This document shows, in pieces, positions 1 through 5,832 of a DNA stretch of 5,858 bases. Made by a program: the position numbers and the translations under genes. Within the stretch, counting starts at the first letter, position 1, and each line of letters opens with the position of its first letter. The notes below the pieces were generated by a model. The model searched no databases, was not told the origin of the DNA, and saw nothing but the letters and a program-made list of their open reading frames with translations. The stretch is from Minisyncoccota bacterium (GTDB lineage Bacteria; Patescibacteriota; Minisyncoccia; Minisyncoccales; Minisyncoccaceae): positions 1 through 5,858 of the forward strand of contig JAQVZN010000026.1 of NCBI GenBank assembly GCA_028708155.1, read 5' to 3'.

Positions 1-2
1 AA

Positions 3-31
3 TTGACCAATTCTAAATTTTTTGCTATTGT
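3..31 (+). promoter_or_regulatory. Probable promoter of the rpmH operon
   Basis: TTGACC at 3-8 matches the -35 consensus in 5 of 6 bases. A 17-bp spacer follows, then TATTGT at 26-31 (4 of 6 to TATAAT), preceded by TG at 23-24 in the extended -10 position. The predicted start is near 38, giving a leader of about 20 nt before rpmH with no clear Shine-Dalgarno sequence. The -35 box lies inside a small inverted repeat (AATTG-AC-CAATT, 1-12). A second promoter left of the window cannot be excluded. Confidence 0.5.
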
Positions 32-57
32 AATTCTATAAAATTAAATGAAAGAAT

Positions 58-192
58 ATGAGTTTTACATATAATCCAAAAAAGAAAAAAAGAGCAAGAA
101 CACACGGATTTCTAGCAAGAACAAGAAGTAAAACAGGTCGTGCTGTTTTAAAAAGAAGAAGAGAAAAAGGCAGAGTAAGATTAACTGTTTAA
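58..192 (+). CDS. rpmH: 50S ribosomal protein L34
   Basis: This 44-residue, very basic protein is the small L34 component of the large ribosomal subunit. It keeps the family core: a lysine/arginine-rich start, RTHGFLAR at residues 14-21, then SKTGR, VLKRRREKGR and the ending RLTV. The length is normal for the family. The N terminus reads MSFTYNPKKKKR where many bacteria have MKRTYQPS, a mild divergence. ATG 58 is the start that gives the L34 N terminus; the ATG at 48 is in another frame and stops after eight codons. No clear Shine-Dalgarno sequence precedes it. It is the first gene of the rpmH-rnpA-yidC-jag cluster, and rnpA begins 6 nt after its TAA stop, so co-transcription is likely. At 44 codons it is easily missed by gene callers. 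Confidence 0.97.
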   Translation: MSFTYNPKKKKRARTHGFLARTRSKTGRAVLKRRREKGRVRLTV

Positions 193-198
193 TTTTTA

Positions 199-537
199 AT
201 GCTTAAAAAAGAGAACAGATTAACTAAAAAAAAGGATTTTGATAGAGTATATAAAAAAGGGAGAGGATTAAAAGCAGACTCTCTTTTTTTAAAAATAGCT
301 GAAAATCCTAATAATCCAACAAGGTTTGGAATAGTAGTTTCTAAAAAGGTCTCTAAAATGGCTGTTACTAGAAATAAGATTAAAAGGACTGTTAGAGAAA
401 TTATTAGAAACACAGATTTTAATACAGGGTTTGATATAATAATAGTTGTTTACCCTTCTATTAAAACAAAAAGTTTTATTGAAATTAAAGAAGAAATTAA
501 TAATTTATTTAAAAAAGCAAAATGTTTGAATTTATAG
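199..537 (+). CDS. rnpA: Ribonuclease P protein component
   Basis: This 112-residue basic protein is the protein subunit of RNase P. It binds the catalytic RNA and the 5' leader of precursor tRNAs and so helps mature tRNA 5' ends. The N terminus (KKENRLTKKKDFDRVYKKG, residues 3-21) is the usual RnpA opening. RFGIVVSKKV (42-51) is the central strand region. RNKIKRTVRE (58-67) is the RNR signature, with R58, N59, K62, R63 and R66 all in place. The length is typical. ATG 199 follows the rpmH stop by 6 nt and has no Shine-Dalgarno sequence, so translation may be coupled to rpmH. The 3' end, with stop TAG at 535-537, overlaps the yidC start by 16 nt. The rnpA RNA partner (rnpB) is not in the window. 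Confidence 0.96.
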   Translation: MLKKENRLTKKKDFDRVYKKGRGLKADSLFLKIAENPNNPTRFGIVVSKKVSKMAVTRNKIKRTVREIIRNTDFNTGFDIIIVVYPSIKTKSFIEIKEEINNLFKKAKCLNL

Positions 538-1238
538 GAATCGTATTTAATGCCGTTTTATATCAACCAATTTTAAACTTTTTAATCTGGCTTTACATAG
601 TCTCTAATAGTTTTGGTTTGTCTATCTTAATCCTTACTATTATTATTAGAACTTTACTTCACCCTCTTAACAATAAATCCTTAAAATCCCAGAAAGAACT
701 TCAAGAAATTCAACCTCTAATTAAAGATTTACAGGAAAAATATAAAACTGACACTCAAAAACAAGCTGAAGAACTTGTAAAATTATACAAAGAAAAAGGT
801 TTTAATCCTTTCGCTGGTTTTTGGTATATGCTTCTTCAAATACCTATTATTTTAGCCCTATATCAAGTTATTAATTACATTGCTTCAGGAAACGATATTT
901 CTAGTAAACTTTATTCTTTTATAAATTTTACTGGAACAATAGAGCCAATGTTTTTAAACATGAACCTTTCGGAGCCTAATATTTATTTTGCTATTGTCGT
1001 AGCAATCGCCCAATTCCTTCAAATAAAAACAATGCAACCAAAGAAAGAAAAAGAAGTAGAAAAGAAAGAAAAAGATCAAACAGAAAAAATGCAAGAAATG
1101 ATGCAGAAACAAATGCTTATTTTATTCCCTGTCTTTACTTTCTTCATTTTAACTCAACTACCATCTGCTTTAGGAGTTTATTGGCTTGTAGTAACAATAT
1201 TTTCGATCGTTCAACAAAAGATAATTTTTAAAAACTAA
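522..1238 (+). CDS. yidC: YidC/Oxa1-type membrane protein insertase
   Basis: This 238-residue polytopic protein inserts and folds proteins in the cytoplasmic membrane, alone or with SecYEG. It has the five-helix YidC core. Helix 1 spans about residues 18-45 and carries the conserved hydrophilic-groove arginine R43 in TIIIRTLLHPL. A cytoplasmic charged hairpin follows (about 52-95). The signature GFNPFAGFWYMLLQIPII (93-110) leads into helix 2. Helix 3 is about 152-168, and helices 4-5 are about 198-234, with QLPSALGVYWLVV near the end. It has neither the large periplasmic domain of Gram-negative YidC nor a lipobox cysteine, so it is the short form. A lysine/glutamate-rich segment (173-190) joins helices 3 and 4. 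The basic C-terminal tail seen in some YidC proteins is nearly absent. ATG 522 overlaps rnpA by 16 nt and has no Shine-Dalgarno sequence, which suggests translational coupling. Jag follows after 4 nt. Confidence 0.95.
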   Translation: MFEFIGIVFNAVLYQPILNFLIWLYIVSNSFGLSILILTIIIRTLLHPLNNKSLKSQKELQEIQPLIKDLQEKYKTDTQKQAEELVKLYKEKGFNPFAGFWYMLLQIPIILALYQVINYIASGNDISSKLYSFINFTGTIEPMFLNMNLSEPNIYFAIVVAIAQFLQIKTMQPKKEKEVEKKEKDQTEKMQEMMQKQMLILFPVFTFFILTQLPSALGVYWLVVTIFSIVQQKIIFKN

Positions 1239-1242
1239 AATT

Positions 1243-1716
1243 ATGTTAGATGAAAAAGAACTTAAAATTATAGAAGAAAAATCAAAAGAATTCTTTAATA
1301 AAATAGGATTAGATATTGAACTTCAAATAAAATATAGAGAGGAAGAAAGTGATATTTTAGAAATGAATGTTCTTAATATTGAAGACGCAAAAATGTTTAT
1401 TGGAAAACAAGGTTTAATCCTTGCAGATATTCAACTTCTTTTAAGGAAAGTTATTAGAAAAGAGATTGGAAAAGAGATTTATCTTACCTTAGACATTGAT
1501 AATTACAAAGAAAATAAAATCAACAACTATAAAAGTATTGCTAATTCTGCCGCCGAAGAAGTTGTTACAACTGGACAACAAAAAATGCTACCTCCTTTGT
1601 CAGCTTATGCAAGAAGAATAATTCATATGGAGCTCGCAAAAAGAGATGACGTCGCCACTGAAAGTGTAGGAATGGGAGAGCAAAGAAGAATAGTTGTAAA
1701 ACCTCAAATAATTTAA
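1243..1716 (+). CDS. jag: Jag/KhpB-family RNA-binding protein (KH-II plus R3H domains)
   Basis: This 157-residue cytoplasmic protein has the two nucleic-acid-binding domains of Jag (KhpB, SpoIIIJ-associated protein). The KH domain spans about residues 25-90 with the GxxG loop GKQG at 54-57. The R3H domain spans about 95-157 with its RxxxH signature at R124 and H128, after PPLSAYARR. In Gram-positive bacteria KhpB binds many RNAs and affects cell division and elongation; whether that holds here is inference. Longer Jag proteins have an extra N-terminal Jag-N domain and a linker. Both are missing here, since the KH domain begins almost at once. Its place directly after yidC (4-nt gap) is the classic arrangement and supports the call. 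The TAA stop at 1714-1716 already forms part of the terminator hairpin. Confidence 0.93.
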   Translation: MLDEKELKIIEEKSKEFFNKIGLDIELQIKYREEESDILEMNVLNIEDAKMFIGKQGLILADIQLLLRKVIRKEIGKEIYLTLDIDNYKENKINNYKSIANSAAEEVVTTGQQKMLPPLSAYARRIIHMELAKRDDVATESVGMGEQRRIVVKPQII

Positions 1717-1737
1717 AAACACCTTACGGTGTTTTTT
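1715..1737. terminator. Bidirectional intrinsic terminator shared by two convergent operons
   Basis: A 9-bp stem (AAAAACACC at 1715-1723, GGTGTTTTT at 1728-1736) closes a TTAC loop and ends in six T on the + strand. On the - strand the same stem ends in five T. It lies exactly between the ends of jag (+) and the virB4-like gene (-), and both stop codons overlap the stem. Only the inner four pairs contain G-C (CACC/GGTG), so strength is uncertain. Confidence 0.8.
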
Positions 1738-3508
1738 AATAACTATTTTCTCTTTTGTTAATTTCTTCTGGGTTTGTAGTAATAATTTGATCTTCCGTAT
1801 AAGAAGCTACCACTCTAATGGCAACGTGCTTTTGCCCTGCAAAGAAAATTCCCTCTCCAACAGGAACTTCAAGTAAAAGCATTTTTTCTTGATCAGTTAA
1901 CATAAAAGTATCTTGAATTATATCAATTCCAGCAGGACTTTGCTTTAAAAGTAATTGCAACGAAGAGTTAGTAATAATAGGTTTTCCATAGCTTGATCTC
2001 ATAAAATCAGAAACGTCTTGGGTGATTGTAGTTACTCCAAGCCAATATTTTCTACCTCTTTTACATAAACCAAAAAGGAAAGAAGCTCCATCTTCATTTT
2101 GCATCATCCACCAAGCCTCATCAATAATTAAAATTCTTTTCTTAAGAGAAGACCTTACTTCATTCCAAATATATCGCATAATAATAAACATGGCAATTGG
2201 CCTTAACTCATCCTCGATATCTCTTATTCCAAATACAGTTAATCCATTAGCTGTGTTTACGTTTGATTTATTATTAAAGAATTCAGAAAAAGTTCCTTTA
2301 GTAAACTTTCTTAATTTTTCGGTTAGTTCTTGAGCTCCACTCATTCCTTCTAAAACAGATTCTAAATCACTCAAAATCGGAATATTTTCATTCCATAATT
2401 TTGGATCTGAACTAGGAGTAATATCTCGCGCAGCATAAGTTTCGCTTAAGGCTCTATCTATAATCGCATCTTCTTGAGGAGATAATCCACCAAGCATTAC
2501 CCTAATAAGTCCAACAAGGTTAATAATATTTGACCTTAAGACATCTTCTGGGTCCTCTCCCTCTCTTATCTCAGGCAAATCAAATGGATTGATATGACTA
2601 TCAGATCCAAGAGAAATGTTGTAGAAAGAGCCTCCAGTAGCCTCTGCTAGCGTTTTATACTCGTTCTCAGGATCCATAATAATACAATCTATTCCTACCA
2701 TAAGAGAACGTAAAACTTCTAGTTTAACTGCATATGATTTTCCAGAACCAGACTTAGCGAAAATAACCATATTAGCATTTTCTAAACTAAATCTATCAAA
2801 AAGAACTAAAGAATTATTATGCTTATTTACTCCAAAAAGAATACCGTCATTAGAGCTCAAATCAAAAGAAATAAAAGGAAAAATACTTGATAAAGGAGAG
2901 GTGTTTAATGTTGTATGAATATCTAGACTATCCATTCCATAAGGAGAAGTTGATAAAAGCCCTTCCTTTTGCTGATATAAGGCTGGTTTAATATATATTA
3001 ATCTTGACTCTAAGATTGATCTTAATGTTGTTTCTATTTGAATTAATTCTTTTTTATCCCTTGCATAAACAGTAAGATAAAGTCCGAATTTGAACATTTT
3101 TTCTTGAGCTGTTTGAAGACTACTTCTTAATTCTTCTAAATCACCATAAGCGGTTTCGAGTGCTGGATCAGAAATCAATCCTTTCTCATCTCTTTGTACA
3201 AGTTCTGCTTGGACCTCAGTAACTTTCTTTCTTAATTGTTTTAAAACTGTTTCTGTTTCAATAGGATGAAAAAAGAAAGAAATATCTAAAGGAATATCTA
3301 AATTAATAATAGGAGATAACCATCCTGTATTTAAATATCTTGGATATGAAAAAATAAAGTAAGTTTTAGATAAAACCTCCCCAATTTCCGCATCACTTGA
3401 ATTTATTTTTATTGAAGCAGGTGCAATAATATCTTTTTCGTTCTGAAGTTCTTCACTAAAAAGTTTTTGCTTTACTTCTTCTTTGTTTTTATTATTAAAT
3501 AATCCCAT
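1736..3508 (-). CDS. virB4: VirB4-type ATPase of a type IV secretion/conjugation system
   Basis: This 590-residue protein is a VirB4/TraC-family ATPase, the cytoplasmic motor that powers assembly and substrate transfer of type IV secretion systems. Residues 1-230 form the second part of the VirB4 N-terminal region, with a probable coiled coil at about 85-140. The RecA-like domain follows: Walker A AKSGSGKS (251-258), an acidic MDPENEY stretch (278-284), Walker B ILIIDEA (459-465, D463 and E464), and TQDVSDF (496-502), which carries the downstream glutamine. The first Walker A glycine is alanine, but the K257 and S258 nucleotide-binding residues are intact. It has no membrane segment and probably attaches through partners. 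The gene starts 4 nt after the stop of its neighbour, which resembles the missing first part of VirB4, and it has no Shine-Dalgarno sequence. Symbol by family; the substrate cannot be told. Confidence 0.9.
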   Translation of the reverse strand: MGLFNNKNKEEVKQKLFSEELQNEKDIIAPASIKINSSDAEIGEVLSKTYFIFSYPRYLNTGWLSPIINLDIPLDISFFFHPIETETVLKQLRKKVTEVQAELVQRDEKGLISDPALETAYGDLEELRSSLQTAQEKMFKFGLYLTVYARDKKELIQIETTLRSILESRLIYIKPALYQQKEGLLSTSPYGMDSLDIHTTLNTSPLSSIFPFISFDLSSNDGILFGVNKHNNSLVLFDRFSLENANMVIFAKSGSGKSYAVKLEVLRSLMVGIDCIIMDPENEYKTLAEATGGSFYNISLGSDSHINPFDLPEIREGEDPEDVLRSNIINLVGLIRVMLGGLSPQEDAIIDRALSETYAARDITPSSDPKLWNENIPILSDLESVLEGMSGAQELTEKLRKFTKGTFSEFFNNKSNVNTANGLTVFGIRDIEDELRPIAMFIIMRYIWNEVRSSLKKRILIIDEAWWMMQNEDGASFLFGLCKRGRKYWLGVTTITQDVSDFMRSSYGKPIITNSSLQLLLKQSPAGIDIIQDTFMLTDQEKMLLLEVPVGEGIFFAGQKHVAIRVVASYTEDQIITTNPEEINKRENSY

Positions 3509-3512
3509 TTTA

Positions 3513-4154
3513 TTATTTTGTTAACTCTGGTGGAAGCTCTGGATAATAACCATACTCTGCCTCTTGTGGGTGATAATTTGCCCATAAAAGTTCTATAATC
3601 TCTGCCGTATTAAGCGGAGCTGACTTAAGCCCACATCTCCTTAATCCAAGAGCAATATATTCCATTCTTTGATAAAGTTGATATTTTGCTGCCTGAAATT
3701 TTTGTTCTGTTAATTGTGCCTTGTTATTATCTTCCCCCTCTGGCATAAAATTAGTTAATTCTGTTAAAGGAAAATACGGAGTAATCACATAAAAACTTTT
3801 TGTCATAATAGATCCTCCTCCAATTATTTCTTCAATAAACTTTATATATTCTCCTGTCTGCATTTTTAAAAGCTCATTTTCTTGCTTTTTTTCCATTTCC
3901 TGCAACTTCTCAATATATCCAGTCATATTAATTCTTCTTGATTGAACAAGTATTTGTGCTTGGAAATCAAGAGAATTTAAGAAATTTTGGAACTGATAAA
4001 TTATTGCTGTTTGCTCCTCTGCAGATTTTAAACCAAAATTAGTAGAAGAAACTATAAGCACTCCTCTTAAGGATTGATTTTTTAATATAATAATACCTTC
4101 TTTGATTTTCTCTACAGGTATAAAGTCTTGTGTTGGGATTTTGTTTGAAGCCAT
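3513..4154 (-). CDS. VirB4/TraC N-terminal-domain-like protein, encoded separately
   Basis: This 213-residue protein lacks obvious membrane segments, and no catalytic motif is visible. Its start (IPTQDFIPVEKIKEGIIILKN, split here as IPTQDFIPVE and KIKEGIIILKN, residues 6-26) and the segment FGLKSAEEQTAIIYQF (40-55) resemble the opening of Gram-positive VirB4/TraC ATPases. The ending IIELLWANYHPQEAE (186-200) resembles the motif that closes that domain. A glutamate/lysine-rich helix (80-115) is probably coiled coil. It likely forms the membrane-proximal part of a two-chain VirB4 and couples the ATPase to PrgI; this is inference. It lies 1 nt after the PrgI-family gene and 4 nt before the ATPase gene, the expected order of an operon. 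No Shine-Dalgarno sequence is seen, so coupled translation is likely. The VirB4-domain assignment rests on remembered family patterns and is less certain than that of its neighbours. Confidence 0.72.
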   Translation of the reverse strand: MASNKIPTQDFIPVEKIKEGIIILKNQSLRGVLIVSSTNFGLKSAEEQTAIIYQFQNFLNSLDFQAQILVQSRRINMTGYIEKLQEMEKKQENELLKMQTGEYIKFIEEIIGGGSIMTKSFYVITPYFPLTELTNFMPEGEDNNKAQLTEQKFQAAKYQLYQRMEYIALGLRRCGLKSAPLNTAEIIELLWANYHPQEAEYGYYPELPPELTK

Positions 4155-4155
4155 T

Positions 4156-4572
4156 TTAAGATATATCTATTTTATTCTGAAGCTCGTTTAATTTTCCTTT
4201 TCTAAGTTCTAATCCTTCAAAAGGATCTTTTTCATTTTGGAGATCAAGAGGTGTTTTCAACTCTACTTTAAGAAAAACTGGCATTTCTTTCCTTTTCCAC
4301 AAATACAATTTAGGCATAACCGTAAAGTTCATAATATATGTTATCATCTGAATAAAAGGACGTCCATCAATCTTTAAAAAAGCACCTGCTAACGCTCCTC
4401 CTGCTATTATACCTGATAACACAAGAAAAATAAACAGATTAGATTCCCCAAAAGAAAAATACATTGTAAAAATTATAGCTCCAGCAAAACCGACGAGCAT
4501 AGATTGCTTTAAAGTCAATGGCCCTACTATCTTTGCTTCCTGTTCTATAAATTGTGGTACTCTATATTGCAT
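4156..4572 (-). CDS. PrgI-family (VirB3-like) inner-membrane protein of a type IV secretion system
   Basis: This 138-residue protein opens with YRVPQFIEQEAKIVGPLTLKQ (residues 3-23 with the ATG start; key residues V5, P6, G18, L20, Q23), the typical beginning of PrgI-family proteins. Two hydrophobic helices follow (about 24-41 and 45-66), then a polar tail containing YLWKRKEMP. In Gram-positive conjugation systems PrgI is thought to play the part of VirB3, sitting in the membrane next to VirB4. The order PrgI, VirB4 N-domain, VirB4 fits that. I chose ATG at 4572-4570. A TTG one codon upstream (4575-4573) would give 139 residues, but it lies at or before the predicted transcription start. No Shine-Dalgarno sequence is present and the mRNA appears leaderless. 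It is the first gene of its operon. Confidence 0.85.
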   Translation of the reverse strand: MQYRVPQFIEQEAKIVGPLTLKQSMLVGFAGAIIFTMYFSFGESNLFIFLVLSGIIAGGALAGAFLKIDGRPFIQMITYIMNFTVMPKLYLWKRKEMPVFLKVELKTPLDLQNEKDPFEGLELRKGKLNELQNKIDIS

Positions 4573-4579
4573 CAATTAT

Positions 4580-4608
4580 ATTATAGATTATTAAAGAAAT
4601 GTTTACAA
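4580..4608 (-). promoter_or_regulatory. Promoter of the PrgI-virB4 operon, predicted leaderless
   Basis: Read on the - strand, TTGTAA (4608-4603, 4 of 6 to the -35 consensus) is followed by a 17-bp spacer and a perfect TATAAT (4585-4580). A second, overlapping TATAAT occupies 4580-4575. The first -10 predicts a start near 4573, one base before the ATG at 4572, so little or no leader is left. The weak -35 suggests lower activity than the opposite promoter. Confidence 0.65.
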
Positions 4609-4622
4609 GACTTTTAAAATCA

Positions 4623-4651
4623 TTGACATTTTATTTATTTTCTTTTATAAT
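4623..4651 (+). promoter_or_regulatory. Full-consensus sigma70 promoter of the SPFH gene
   Basis: TTGACA (4623-4628) and TATAAT (4646-4651) are both perfect and separated by the optimal 17 bp. The predicted start is near 4658, giving a leader of about 43 nt. It stands back to back with the leftward promoter, the two -35 boxes being 14 bp apart. A promoter this close to consensus suggests strong constitutive transcription unless an unseen regulator acts. Confidence 0.85.
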
Positions 4652-4655
4652 AATC

Positions 4656-4673
4656 ACGCTCTAAAAAGAGTGT
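4656..4673 (+). promoter_or_regulatory. Inverted repeat at the 5' end of the SPFH transcript
   Basis: ACGCTCT (4656-4662) and AGAGTGT (4667-4673) pair as 7 bp with one G-U pair around an AAAA loop. The repeat begins about two bases before the predicted transcription start. It could therefore be a 5' stem-loop that protects the mRNA, or a DNA operator overlapping the start site. It has no T-run behind it and is not a terminator. The sequence does not decide between these roles. Confidence 0.4.
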
Positions 4674-4686
4674 TCATTCACAATTT

Positions 4687-4692
4687 AGGAGG
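4687..4692 (+). promoter_or_regulatory. Strong Shine-Dalgarno sequence of the SPFH gene
   Basis: AGGAGG lies 8 nt before the ATG at 4701, an ideal ribosome binding site that fixes the start. No other complete gene in the window has a comparable site. Confidence 0.9.
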
Positions 4693-4700
4693 AAGTAAAA

Positions 4701-5798
4701 ATGAATCAAAGATTATCAGCCTTTTTCAAAATGGCTCTTATTATAGCTATTCCATTCGTAATGGCTAACGTACCGCGCTACTTAAACATCCCCGAATTCA
4801 CATTCTTATTCACTTCTATTGGAATTATTATCTTTGGAATCTTGATAATTCTTTCCCCTTATCTGATTCTAGCTCCAGCGAATCTTTTCTTCACTTTAGT
4901 CCCAGAAAATAAAGTAAAATATGTAGTATCTGGAGGAAAACTTAAAAAAATTATACTTTCATCTAATAAATACAGATTAGATGAAAATTATAATGTTGAA
5001 GAAGGAAAAGGAGGAAGTTCTGGATTAAGAGGAGGATTACATTTATATGGAATCTGGCCATTTTCAGACATTTTAGTCTACAGATTCAAATGGATAAATA
5101 TAACTATTGAAAATAAGATTGTTCCCCATGATGAGATATTAGATAATGTGATTTTAAAAGCAGACATGTATCTTTTAGAACTAAAAGGGGCAGAAGATAA
5201 AGACTTAATTCCTTTAACTGTAAAAACTGTAGTAACAATAAGGATAACTAATCCTTATAATGCTATGTTTGAAATTCAAGATTGGCTTGAAGCTACAGCT
5301 CAAACCATTAATTCAGCCGTTAGGAATGAAATTAGAAAAGATTCTTTTCACAATCTTATTGATGGCGATTTAAAGGCAACAACCTATACAACATTAGGTG
5401 AAAATATATTTAAAGAACTTGAGAAAAAAAGGTCAGATGAAGGAATAAATAACCTCAAAAGTCTTAAAGAAAAAATAGGAGTTACCGTAAGTGCCGTGAG
5501 GGTTATAAACATTGACCCAGAAAGCAATGTAAGAAACTTAACCTTAAAAAGAACGGAAGCTAAAATAAATGCAGATGTAATAGTTACTGAAGCTAAAGGA
5601 ACAGCTGACGCCATAGAAATAAAAGCAAAAGGTGAAGCTGCAGCTTTTATAACTAAAGCTAATGCCTGGGAAGAAAAAGGAATGGATCCAGTTCTCGGAG
5701 TAACATTAGAACAATTAGAAAGCTCTCACTTAGACTATTCATTATTCGGCGGAACAGTTCCCGACTTCCTTAAAAAAGTCTTTGATAAAAAAAGATGA
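4701..5798 (+). CDS. SPFH/band-7 domain membrane protein
   Basis: This 365-residue protein belongs to the SPFH (stomatin, prohibitin, flotillin, HflK/C) superfamily, membrane-anchored proteins that assemble into large rings or cages and organise membrane patches or proteases. Two hydrophobic segments (about residues 8-24 and 33-67) anchor it. A glycine-rich stretch (101-112) and the motif YGIWPFSDILVYRFKW (116-131) precede the SPFH domain (about 130-275). A helical, alanine- and glutamate-rich tail (283-320) carries flotillin-like EAKG and KAKGEAAA repeats and is probably coiled coil. The C terminus is polar and ends in basic residues. The exact subfamily and partners are unknown to me. It has its own consensus promoter, strong ribosome binding site and terminator, so it is probably a well-expressed single-gene unit. 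It is divergent from the type IV secretion operon; a functional link is only a guess. Stop is TGA. Confidence 0.88.
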   Translation: MNQRLSAFFKMALIIAIPFVMANVPRYLNIPEFTFLFTSIGIIIFGILIILSPYLILAPANLFFTLVPENKVKYVVSGGKLKKIILSSNKYRLDENYNVEEGKGGSSGLRGGLHLYGIWPFSDILVYRFKWINITIENKIVPHDEILDNVILKADMYLLELKGAEDKDLIPLTVKTVVTIRITNPYNAMFEIQDWLEATAQTINSAVRNEIRKDSFHNLIDGDLKATTYTTLGENIFKELEKKRSDEGINNLKSLKEKIGVTVSAVRVINIDPESNVRNLTLKRTEAKINADVIVTEAKGTADAIEIKAKGEAAAFITKANAWEEKGMDPVLGVTLEQLESSHLDYSLFGGTVPDFLKKVFDKKR

Positions 5799-5800
5799 AT

Positions 5801-5823
5801 AAAGAACGAAAGTTCTTTTTTTT
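5801..5823 (+). terminator. Intrinsic terminator of the SPFH gene with GAAA tetraloop
   Basis: AAAGAAC (5801-5807) pairs with GTTCTTT (5812-5818) around GAAA, a stable GNRA loop closed by C-G. The T-run continues to 5823, eight T in all. It begins 2 nt after the TGA stop, which also supports TGA as a true stop. Confidence 0.85.
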
Positions 5824-5832
5824 ATTTCAATT

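Noticed and set aside
37..42. TATAAA as the -10 box of rpmH
   Set aside because: No acceptable -35 box lies 16-18 bp upstream, and the transcription start would fall only a few bases before the ATG. The extended -10 at 26-31 with TTGACC fits better.
1..57. Replication origin next to rpmH
   Set aside because: No DnaA box (TTATCCACA-like) is visible and dnaA is not in the window. The 57 bases are better explained as a promoter and leader.
251..258. Loss of the first Walker A glycine in the VirB4-type ATPase as a sign of inactivity
   Set aside because: These are residue numbers in the protein (bases 2758-2735). The GSGKS core and the Walker B aspartate and glutamate are intact, and alanine at this place is tolerated in this family as I recall it.
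189..413. Open frame of 74 codons on the - strand
   Set aside because: It lies opposite rnpA, whose RNR signature is clear. Its hydrophobic, phenylalanine-rich translation is what the complement of lysine-rich AT-rich coding DNA gives.
2022..2333. Open frame of 103 codons on the + strand
   Set aside because: It is antisense to the Walker B region of the VirB4-type ATPase, has no ribosome binding site and matches no family I know.
4573..4575. TTG as the start of the PrgI-family gene
   Set aside because: ATG follows immediately at 4572, and the predicted transcription start is at about 4573, which would leave the TTG outside the mRNA.
5384..5614. Open frame of 76 codons on the - strand
   Set aside because: It is antisense to the SPFH domain and tail; low-complexity translation and no start signals.
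5796..5798. TGA read as glycine, as in code 25 lineages
   Set aside because: A strong terminator begins 2 nt later, the protein ends naturally there, and no other gene contains an in-frame TGA.
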